This document shows positions 55,164 through 61,996 of a DNA stretch of 64,000 nucleotides, in pieces (the first letter of the stretch is position 1; each line of letters begins with the position of its first letter). Source of the stretch: Corynebacterium genitalium ATCC 33030. GTDB taxonomy: Bacteria > Actinomycetota > Actinomycetes > Mycobacteriales > Mycobacteriaceae. Where the stretch lies: the NCBI RefSeq assembly GCF_000143825.1, contig NZ_CM000961.1, forward strand, positions 2,005,448 through 2,069,447. The letters run 5' to 3'. The notes under the pieces were generated by a model. The model made no database searches and was not told the origin of the DNA. It was given only the letters and a program-made list of their open reading frames with translations. The translations under genes were made by a program, and so were the position numbers.

Positions 55164-56888
55164 ATGGAACCGACCCCGCGCTACCCCCTTGCGCCGACCG
55201 CCTTAGGCGACGGCATGCGCGTGCGCGTGGGCAACGTCATGCACGCCACGGTGCATGAGAGCCTCGGCACGGCTGGCGGTGCTGGGCAGGCAGGCCTCAC
55301 AACGGTTGAACTGGAACCGCACCCGATCTCCGGCGGGTGGCGCGTGCGCTGGCCGCAGGCGCACGGCAGCGTCATCGGTGAGATCGCCGCCGCAGACCGC
55401 GACACGCTGTTCCCTATCGACATCGTGCACGACGCGGGCATGATCCCGACCGCGACCGCCACGCTAGACGTCGCACCAGGCACCGGTGTCTGCGACGTCA
55501 CGGTCAACCTCGCACCGGCCGAATTTGTCATTCCGGGCAACAACCCGCTCCCCGGTTCGGTAATGCTGCCCGGCAGCTACGACGAAACCGTTTTCGTCGA
55601 CATCTCCACGGGCGAGTTCAGCGCTTCCGACATCACGGACATGTCCCCCGGCCAGTGGCTCGTGGGGCTGCTGGTGCGCGGGCAAGACATTGTGGTCACA
55701 TGCGACGGCCGCGTACTCGGCACATTGCCCCACCCCGAGGCCGACCTTTTGCGCTCGCTTATCGACGCCTCCCCCGCCCCCGTCATAGCCCGCGCCTTCG
55801 CCAACAACGGACGCATTGGCGTCGATGTCTCCCCTGTTTCTGGGGCGGGCGCAATCCAGCAACTTCCCGAGCTGCCTCTCGAGCCGGAAACCTCCGACGA
55901 CCCCTGGCAGGTCTACGAATACGCCGACGGCACCCTAGCCATCACCGTCGAGCTCGATGCCGCCATCGACCCGGAGGACCAAGTCATCCCGTTCCCGGGT
56001 GCGCGGGAGATCTTCCTGGATTGGGAACCGAAATACCAGCCGCCAGCGCAGGACGAGACCCCGGAAGCAGCCCCGCGGGTGCGGGTGGAGCCAGTCTTCG
56101 AGCCGGTACCAGCGCCCGAGCCGGAACCAGAGCCTTTGCTGCCCCCAGAACCGGAGCAGGAGCCGTTGCTGCCACCGGAGCCGGAGCCGTTGCTGCCGCC
56201 GGAGCCGGAGCAGGAGCCGTTGCTGCCACCGGAGCCGGAGCCCGTGTTCGAGCCGGAGCCGGAACCAGAGCCGGAGCCCGCGCCGAGGCCAAAGCCCATG
56301 CCGGAGCCGGTGTTCGAGCCGGTGTTCAAGACGAAGCCCGAGCCGAAGCCCGAGCCGGAGCCGGTGCTCCCGCCAGAGCAGCCGTCCCCCGCGGAGCCAC
56401 CAGCGCCGGAACCGCTGTTCCCGGCCGAACCGGCGGAGCGCCCCAAGCCGGAACCGCTGTTCCCGGCCGAACCGGCGGAGCGTCCGAAGCCGGAGCCACT
56501 GTTCCCGCCCGAGCCGGCTGCGAAACTGGAGCCGTTGTCCACCGCAGAGCCGAAGGCTCAGCCGGAGCCGCTGTTCCCGGCCGAACCGGAGGCTCGGCCA
56601 GCGTCCCGCGCGGGGCGAAGACCACTGTTCCCTGCAGAGCCTTCGTCGGAGCTGCACCGCCGAGCGCAGGCTCATGTGCCTACGCAGTCCTTCCCGGCTC
56701 CTATATCGTTCAACCCCGGCCGCAGCAGTACCTCGGCCGACCTCGCCGGCGAGAACACCTACTTGTCCGAGGTGGAAAAGGTGCGGTTGCGGCGTGCTAC
56801 GCGTTCTCGGCGCGCGGCACAGGGCACGGGCCGGCACAGGCGCCCCGACGATACGTCCAGTGTCGGGCGCCACAGGAAGCCGGAATAA
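55164..56888 (+). CDS. Large protein with a Glu-Pro repeat domain
   Basis: A 574-residue soluble protein. The N-terminal 290 residues form a compact domain with repeated beta-rich sections (VRVGNVMHATVHESLG, MIPTATATLDVAPGTG, IVVTCDGRVLGTLPHPEAD). The next 200 residues (about 305-495) are a Glu/Pro low-complexity tract of units such as EPEPLLPPEPEQ and AEPAERPKPEPLFP. A basic Arg-rich C-terminus follows (KVRLRRATRSRRAAQGTGRH). Because of the repeat, long false frames appear on both strands. The EP region is likely an extended spacer; such spacers cross the mycomembrane or bind partners in other actinobacteria. Family unknown. Confidence 0.72.
   Translation: MEPTPRYPLAPTALGDGMRVRVGNVMHATVHESLGTAGGAGQAGLTTVELEPHPISGGWRVRWPQAHGSVIGEIAAADRDTLFPIDIVHDAGMIPTATATLDVAPGTGVCDVTVNLAPAEFVIPGNNPLPGSVMLPGSYDETVFVDISTGEFSASDITDMSPGQWLVGLLVRGQDIVVTCDGRVLGTLPHPEADLLRSLIDASPAPVIARAFANNGRIGVDVSPVSGAGAIQQLPELPLEPETSDDPWQVYEYADGTLAITVELDAAIDPEDQVIPFPGAREIFLDWEPKYQPPAQDETPEAAPRVRVEPVFEPVPAPEPEPEPLLPPEPEQEPLLPPEPEPLLPPEPEQEPLLPPEPEPVFEPEPEPEPEPAPRPKPMPEPVFEPVFKTKPEPKPEPEPVLPPEQPSPAEPPAPEPLFPAEPAERPKPEPLFPAEPAERPKPEPLFPPEPAAKLEPLSTAEPKAQPEPLFPAEPEARPASRAGRRPLFPAEPSSELHRRAQAHVPTQSFPAPISFNPGRSSTSADLAGENTYLSEVEKVRLRRATRSRRAAQGTGRHRRPDDTSSVGRHRKPE
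56100..56600 (+). repeat. Imperfect tandem repeat encoding Glu-Pro units
   Basis: Repeated units of the type CCGGAGCCGGAGC and GCCGAACCGGCGGAGCG. Two near-identical copies of the unit AEPAERPKPEPLFP lie at about 56428-56510. This tract can expand or contract by slippage and causes false long open frames on all strands. Confidence 0.8.
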
Positions 56889-56958
56889 AGCACTCGCCCT
56901 TTGCTAGAGTCCAATCCGGTTGCATCATCGCCCCCGGATATCAAAGCGAGCTAGCCCC

Positions 56959-58368
56959 ATGCATACCCCGCGTACCCCGCGTTTCCTTCGTCCCGGTCGC
57001 TCCCGTCGTTCCCCGCGTCCCCTGCGTTCAACGTCTTCCGCCGTGCTCGCTGGACTTGCCGCTGTATCCCTGATCAGCCCTGCGGTAGCGGACGCACAGA
57101 GCTCGTCTTCTTCCTCGAGCTCGTCGAGTTCGCCGAGTGACTTCAGCTCCGGGCTCTTCGGCACGCCGTTGGAGAAGCCAGCGGCAAAGCCCGGAAACAA
57201 CCCCTGGAGCCGGGTCAGCGAAGGCCTCGACGTCACGATGGTCGGTGACTTGCTGGGCACTCACCAAAACGACATTGGTGCCGGTGCGTTGGATCTGGGA
57301 ATCATGGCGCCGCTGGGTATCGGGGAGGAATTCGCCATCGTCTTCGGCGACTCGTTCACCGGCCGCGGTTTTGGCCAGGGCGAGTGGCTCAGCCCCATCG
57401 GTGCAGTCGCTGAGATGGACGGGAACGGCCGGATCACTTTGAAGCGCCCGCTGAACAGTGGTGATTCTGTAAGACAGCTCATTAACTACCGTCACGACAA
57501 CAACTTGACGTTGATTCCGTCTGATGTGATCAACATCAACGGGGTCTTGTACATGCAGGGCATGTGGAACGCGGGCCTGGGCAACATCGTGGAGACCCAG
57601 ATCTGGAAGTCCACTGACAACGGCCGCACGTGGACGTCGGTGGGCACGACAAGCCCGCGCTATATGAGGGGTCTGGGCAACATGATCAGCTGGGAGATGG
57701 GGCCGGATGGTTTCATCTACGTGGTGTCGTCCGATTTCCGTCGCCAAGACTCGGTGTATTTGTCCCGGTTCCGCGAGCAGGACATTGGCAACCGCGAAAG
57801 CTGGGAGATTCACGATCCCGCCACCGGCACGTGGGGTTCGAAGATGGGCAAGCCGATGCTCTCCAAGAACATGAAGGCCGGTGAGATGTCGTTGCGCTAC
57901 ATCGACGGCCACTGGGTGCTCGCAATGTTCAACGCTCAAACCCGCTCCATCGAGGTGCGCGTGTCCGAGACCATCGCGCGCAACTGGGACGAGATTGCGC
58001 CGGCCCGCCCCGTCGTCGCTGGCGACGGCAATTGGCGCCACCGCCAGGACGAGAACAACTTCACCCAGCTCTACGGCGGTTACATTGTTCCGGGTTCGAC
58101 TCTGGACAATATGGACTTGGTTGTCTCGCAGTGGAACACGTCCAACAATTCCCGCTACATGTCCACCCAGTTCAACGTGAAGGGCCTGGACAAGTTCTTC
58201 GGCATCGCCCCGTCGGATGCCCCAGCCGAGGTCGACCGCGGTGCGGTGGGCGACCAGACCGTCCTCGACGTCAACGAGTCGGACATCACGCAGGACGCCT
58301 TGGACCGCCTGGACAAGGAGCAGGCGATGGAGGAAGCTACCGACGTCACACTCGTGCCGCTGAACTAA
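56959..58368 (+). CDS. Secreted DUF4185-type protein
   Basis: A 469-residue exported protein. The Arg/Pro-rich start (TPRFLRPGRSRRSPRP) precedes a hydrophobic core SAVLAGLAAVSLISPAVADA, suggesting Sec export, though a Tat-like signal is possible. A run of about eleven serines follows, then a five-bladed beta-propeller-like body typical of DUF4185 (IVFGDSFTGRGFGQGEWLSP, TQIWKSTDNGRTWTSVG, YVVSSDFRRQDSVYLSRF, ENNFTQLYGGYIVPGST). Members of this family occur in mycolic-acid bacteria and some act as cell-wall glycan hydrolases. The ATG at 56959 is used; the frame open to 56920 lacks a start context. Confidence 0.82.
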   Translation: MHTPRTPRFLRPGRSRRSPRPLRSTSSAVLAGLAAVSLISPAVADAQSSSSSSSSSSSPSDFSSGLFGTPLEKPAAKPGNNPWSRVSEGLDVTMVGDLLGTHQNDIGAGALDLGIMAPLGIGEEFAIVFGDSFTGRGFGQGEWLSPIGAVAEMDGNGRITLKRPLNSGDSVRQLINYRHDNNLTLIPSDVININGVLYMQGMWNAGLGNIVETQIWKSTDNGRTWTSVGTTSPRYMRGLGNMISWEMGPDGFIYVVSSDFRRQDSVYLSRFREQDIGNRESWEIHDPATGTWGSKMGKPMLSKNMKAGEMSLRYIDGHWVLAMFNAQTRSIEVRVSETIARNWDEIAPARPVVAGDGNWRHRQDENNFTQLYGGYIVPGSTLDNMDLVVSQWNTSNNSRYMSTQFNVKGLDKFFGIAPSDAPAEVDRGAVGDQTVLDVNESDITQDALDRLDKEQAMEEATDVTLVPLN

Positions 58369-58679
58369 CCCTCTCCGCTAGACTCGCCGCCGTTTTGGTA
58401 TTCCCGCACAATGCGCGCGGAGACGGCGGCGATCTCTTTCACTGCCTGGTAGAAACGCCCCATCTCGTTCCACACGCCGTCTTCGGACAGGACGCCGAAC
58501 TGCGCGTCGGGGTAGTTCTGCATGTCGCCGCTCCAGCCGGTTTCGTAGTACTCGATCAACGGCGCCAGCTCACCCCAGGCCTCCTCAAGCTGCTCGGGCA
58601 GGTTCTCGAGGGTGGCGTTGGTGCGGGTGATGCGGGCTAGTCGAGCGTCGTTAAGCGGGATGCGTTCGGGGAGATCCAT
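58365..58679 (-). CDS. DUF4298-like small protein
   Basis: A 104-residue helical, acidic protein (MDLPERIPLNDARLARITRT, ENLPEQLEEAWGELAPLIEYYETG, VLSEDGVWNEMGRFYQAV). This resembles DUF4298, a family of about 95 residues of unknown function. The start ATG 58679 avoids the overlap of a longer frame with the divergent cupin promoter. It has its end four bases inside the DUF4185 stop. It is soluble, without signal or membrane helix. Confidence 0.7.
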   Translation of the reverse strand: MDLPERIPLNDARLARITRTNATLENLPEQLEEAWGELAPLIEYYETGWSGDMQNYPDAQFGVLSEDGVWNEMGRFYQAVKEIAAVSARIVREYQNGGESSGEG

Positions 58680-58738
58680 GCCCTTGGATTCTAGGTAGAC
58701 TGAAGGTGCCTGATGTTCGCAACACATAAGGAGGAACA

Positions 58739-59158
58739 ATGGCTGATCAAGGACCCAACCCGTACGTCGTTGACATTGAGAAGGCGACGGTGGATAACGA
58801 GGCCTTCCGCGACACGCTGTGGACCGGCAAGAAGCTCCAGCTGACCGTGATGACTATCCCGCCGGGCGGCGAGATCGGCGCGGAAATTCACGACGACCAC
58901 GACCAGTTCCTGCGCCTCGAGGCTGGCGAGCTGCGCGCGATGATCGGCGCGTCCGAGACCGACCTCGAGGTCGACCAGGTTGTCGGCGCTGACTGGGCGG
59001 CGTTCGTTCCGGCTGGCAAGTGGCACAACTTCACCAACGAGGGCTCGGAGCCCGCGAAGCTGTACTCCATCTACGCGCCGCCGGAGCACGACCACGGCAC
59101 GCGCCACGAGACGAAGGCTGACGCGGACAACGACCCGCAGGAGACTGACGGCGTTTAA
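58739..59158 (+). CDS. Cupin-domain protein
   Basis: A 139-residue single-domain cupin. Motif 1 appears as HDDHDQFLRLEAGE (His/His/Glu metal ligands) near 51-64 and motif 2 as PAGKWHNFTNEG near 90-101. The family includes mannose-6-phosphate isomerase-like and dioxygenase-like proteins, so the reaction is open. AAGGAGG lies seven bases before the ATG at 58739. A terminator follows, shared with the convergent gene. Confidence 0.85.
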   Translation: MADQGPNPYVVDIEKATVDNEAFRDTLWTGKKLQLTVMTIPPGGEIGAEIHDDHDQFLRLEAGELRAMIGASETDLEVDQVVGADWAAFVPAGKWHNFTNEGSEPAKLYSIYAPPEHDHGTRHETKADADNDPQETDGV

Positions 59159-59176
59159 AGCTCGTCCTGCGGAGAG

Positions 59177-59214
59177 GCCCCGAACGTACTGGAGGTGCGT
59201 TGCGGGGCCTTTCG
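59177..59214. terminator. Terminator between convergent genes
   Basis: AGGCCCCG and CGGGGCCTTT form an eight-base stem with a long loop and a short T-run. It lies 19 bases after the cupin stop and may serve both strands. Confidence 0.6.
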
Positions 59215-59229
59215 CTTGTCGACGCCCCC

Positions 59230-59979
59230 CTACACCAACGGCCACGGGAACTGGTACTGGTGGCGCGGAGCCGGGAACATGGGCAGCCCCGCAAGACGTA
59301 GGGCGCGTTCCTGCAGTGCCTCGACCTCTGCGGGCTCGAGCAGCTCGGCGATGTCGGCCGGAACGTCATGAATGAGCGGCGAAACGGCCTCGATGAGCGC
59401 CGAGTCGATGAACTCGCCTGCGAAGTCCCAGATCACGGTACGCAATTTGGGGTCCTGGTGAAAGCACAGGCCTTGATCGATACCCCACACGTGTTCGGGC
59501 CCGGACGGCCCCTCCCCGAGCAGCACATGGCCGGACTTCCGGTCGGTGTTATTGGTCAGCACGTCGAAGACGGCCATGCGGCGAAACTGGTCGTGCAGGT
59601 CCTCGCGCGTTTCGTAGAGCGGGAAGTAGTGGGAGCCGTCATTGTCGATGTACAGCTGCAGCGAACCGATCCCTAGCCCCTCGATGTCGCGCACGACAGT
59701 CGGCGGGACGAGGTGCCATCCAAGGTGTTCGCTGAGCAGGAACGCCGCGCGCTCCCTCCGCCATAAAGCGGGCGAGAAGTCGTGCAGGTACTGCTCCCCT
59801 GCTTCTGGCTTGAATACAGCCCATGCGTACTCACTGTCATCCTGGTCGCCGCCAGCGGTGATGTCGAAGACGAAGGTCATGTTCGACGACCCAGCCACCT
59901 GCCCCACGAAACCTAGTTCACCGTGGGTAAGCAGCTCGAGCTCCCGCGTGAACGGCGGCTGAAGCGTGTGGTCAGACAA
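59230..59979 (-). CDS. SCO1664 family PI3/4-kinase-like protein
   Basis: A 249-residue protein from the TTG at 59979 (MSDHTLQPPF); another TTG at 60006 is in frame. It matches the actinobacterial SCO1664 family (TIGR03843), with kinase-like motifs VFKPEAGEQYLHDFSPALW, FDVLTNNTDRKSGHVLL and WGIDQGLCFHQD. DxxxxNxDR and the GIDQ aspartate are the positions expected for the catalytic and metal-binding residues of a PI3/4-kinase-like fold. The substrate is unknown. It is encoded eight bases into the end of the histidine phosphatase gene, the usual partner of this family, so the two probably work together. Confidence 0.85.
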   Translation of the reverse strand: MSDHTLQPPFTRELELLTHGELGFVGQVAGSSNMTFVFDITAGGDQDDSEYAWAVFKPEAGEQYLHDFSPALWRRERAAFLLSEHLGWHLVPPTVVRDIEGLGIGSLQLYIDNDGSHYFPLYETREDLHDQFRRMAVFDVLTNNTDRKSGHVLLGEGPSGPEHVWGIDQGLCFHQDPKLRTVIWDFAGEFIDSALIEAVSPLIHDVPADIAELLEPAEVEALQERALRLAGLPMFPAPRHQYQFPWPLV

Positions 59980-60556
59980 CGCGGCCCACTCCTTCGGCGA
60001 ACTCAATGACGGTCACGGACGCCGGATCTGCTTTCGCTTTCTGGAATTCGTCCAGGTTCACACCGCGGTAGTGGGTAATGGCCGCCTTGATGGGATCTGC
60101 ATGGCTGAAGCACGCGACAACGCCGCCCGGGAATTGAGCAGCTGCGCGCTCGATTCCGGCGACGACTCGGTCCTGCATCTCCACAAAGCTTTCCCCGCCG
60201 GGGAACCGGAACTGGCTAGGAGTCTTCTGCACGGTTTGCCACTCTGGCAACTTGCTCAAGTCGGTCAACTTCTGTCCCGTCCAGTCGCCGAAATCGCATT
60301 CAATGAATGCGTCGTCAACGACCGGCTCCAGCCCGAAAACGCGGGCGGTCGGCTCCGCGGTTTCGCGGGTACGTTCTAAGGGGGAGGTGAAGATGGCGTC
60401 GATAAGCGAAAAGCGTTCCTTGAGCTGCACAGCGACACGTTCCGCTTGCTGGCGGCCCGTCTCCGAAAGGTGCAAGCCCGCCGCCCGACCAGGCAGAACG
60501 ACACCGGTGGTAGGGGTTTGACCGTGGCGGATGAGGAGAACGCGCGTAGTTGTCAT
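59972..60556 (-). CDS. MSMEG_4193 family histidine phosphatase
   Basis: A 194-residue histidine-phosphatase (phosphoglycerate-mutase-like) protein. RHGQTPTTG (RHG nucleophile) is at about 10-18, FTSPLERTRETAEP near 56-69 and the second histidine in VVACFSHADPIKAAI. The family TIGR03848 occurs beside the SCO1664 kinase-like protein in actinobacteria. It probably dephosphorylates a small molecule, exact substrate unknown. It is divergent from the MoxR-type gene. Confidence 0.87.
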   Translation of the reverse strand: MTTTRVLLIRHGQTPTTGVVLPGRAAGLHLSETGRQQAERVAVQLKERFSLIDAIFTSPLERTRETAEPTARVFGLEPVVDDAFIECDFGDWTGQKLTDLSKLPEWQTVQKTPSQFRFPGGESFVEMQDRVVAGIERAAAQFPGGVVACFSHADPIKAAITHYRGVNLDEFQKAKADPASVTVIEFAEGVGRVV

Positions 60557-60595
60557 CCCGGCCAGTGTATGGCGAGCCGGAGTAGTCTGGGGCGC

Positions 60596-61996
60596 ATGAC
60601 TTCAGCTCCGAATATCTCGACCCTCGGTGAACTGCGCGAAAGCGGGAATTACCCGTACCGGACAATCCGTGAAGAGCTGCGAGACAATCTTCTCGCAGCG
60701 CTGGCGGCAGGCGACAACCCGTGGGAGGGGCTGCACGGCCTGGAGAACACGGTCATTCCGCAAGTCGAGCGCGCGATCATTGCCGGCCACGACATCGTGC
60801 TGCTCGGCGAGCGCGGCCAGGGCAAGACACGTCTGCTGCGCACGTTGCCATCGCTTCTCGACGAATGGACCCCTGTCCTCACCAACTCCGAACTGCGCGA
60901 ACACCCGCTGCACCCGATCACCGACGCTTCCCGGGCGCTGGTGTCTGAGAACGGCGACGCGACCCCGATCTCGTGGCTGCACCGCGACGAACGCTACTCC
61001 GAGAAGCTCGCCACCCCAGACACATCGGTGGCGGATCTGATCGGCGATGTGGACCCGATGCGTGTGGCCGAAGGCCGCAGGCTCGGTGACCCGGAGACCA
61101 TCCACTACGGGCTCATCCCCCGCTCCAACCGTGGCATTGTGGCCATCAACGAGCTTCCTGACCTGGCTGAACGCATTCAGGTAGCCATGCTCAACGTCAT
61201 GGAGGAAGCAGATATTCAAATCCGCGGGTACATGCTGCGCCTGCCCCTCGATGTGCTGGTCGTGGCGAGTGCTAACCCGGAGGATTACACGAACCGCGGA
61301 CGCATCATCACCCCGCTCAAGGACCGCTTCGGCGCGGAGATCCGCACCCACTACCCGCTCGAGCTGGCCGCGGAAATGGCAGTCATCGAGCAGGAAGCGG
61401 ATCTCACAGCCGAGATCCCGCCTGTGCTGCTCGAGGTCCTCGCACGGTTTACCCGCGCGCTGCGCGAATCCCCCGCCGTGAACCAGCGTGCAGGTGTTTC
61501 CGCACGCTTTGCCATTGCTGGCGCGGAAACGGTCGCCGCATCAGCTCGCCACCGCGCCGCTGTGTCAGGCGAGGACCCCGTTGCCCGCCTGGTGGACCTT
61601 GAAGCCGCCGTCGACGTGATGGGCGGCAAGGTCGAGTTCGAACCCGGCGAGGAAGGACGCGAATGGGAGTTGCTGGAGTACATCCTGCGCACCGCCATCG
61701 CCGGGGCCGTGCGTCGGTCGGTGCGCGAAATCGACTTCGCTCCGCTCATTGCCGCGCTGGACGGCACCCGGACAATCTCCACGGGTGAGCACGTCACTGC
61801 TGCTCAGTTCCTCGCCGGCCTGCCGGACCTTGACGGCGCAACGCTGTACGACGATTTGACCGCCGCCTTCGCACCCGAGAACGGCGCTGGTTCGGACGGC
61901 CACCGTGCCGCAGCCATTGAGCTCGGCATCGAATCCCTCTACTTGTCCCGGAAGATCTCGAAAGACTCTGGAGAAGGCGAAACAATCTATGGCTAG
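60596..61996 (+). CDS. MoxR/Mg-chelatase-like AAA+ ATPase
   Basis: A 466-residue AAA+ ATPase similar to the magnesium-chelatase I subunit. The Walker A motif LLGERGQGKTRLLRT is near 69-83, Walker B-like GIVAINELPDLAERIQ near 180-195, and sensor VVASANPEDYTNRG near 222-235. With VWA partners, such ATPases act as metal-dependent chaperones. The start ATG 60596 is used; an open frame back to 60446 enters the divergent phosphatase gene. It matches Rv0958 (from memory) and is followed by its VWA partner with an eight-base overlap. Confidence 0.9.
   Translation: MTSAPNISTLGELRESGNYPYRTIREELRDNLLAALAAGDNPWEGLHGLENTVIPQVERAIIAGHDIVLLGERGQGKTRLLRTLPSLLDEWTPVLTNSELREHPLHPITDASRALVSENGDATPISWLHRDERYSEKLATPDTSVADLIGDVDPMRVAEGRRLGDPETIHYGLIPRSNRGIVAINELPDLAERIQVAMLNVMEEADIQIRGYMLRLPLDVLVVASANPEDYTNRGRIITPLKDRFGAEIRTHYPLELAAEMAVIEQEADLTAEIPPVLLEVLARFTRALRESPAVNQRAGVSARFAIAGAETVAASARHRAAVSGEDPVARLVDLEAAVDVMGGKVEFEPGEEGREWELLEYILRTAIAGAVRRSVREIDFAPLIAALDGTRTISTGEHVTAAQFLAGLPDLDGATLYDDLTAAFAPENGAGSDGHRAAAIELGIESLYLSRKISKDSGEGETIYG

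Noticed and set aside
55655..57073. Frames of 300-470 residues beside the Glu-Pro repeat on both strands
   Set aside because: They are products of the repeat: Arg/Ser or Gly/Ser rich and without ribosome sites.
58630..58660. Near copies of the 11-base motif such as CGTCGTTAAGC (also near 34425)
   Set aside because: One base differs at a position fixed in the other 32 copies, so they were not counted, although they may belong.
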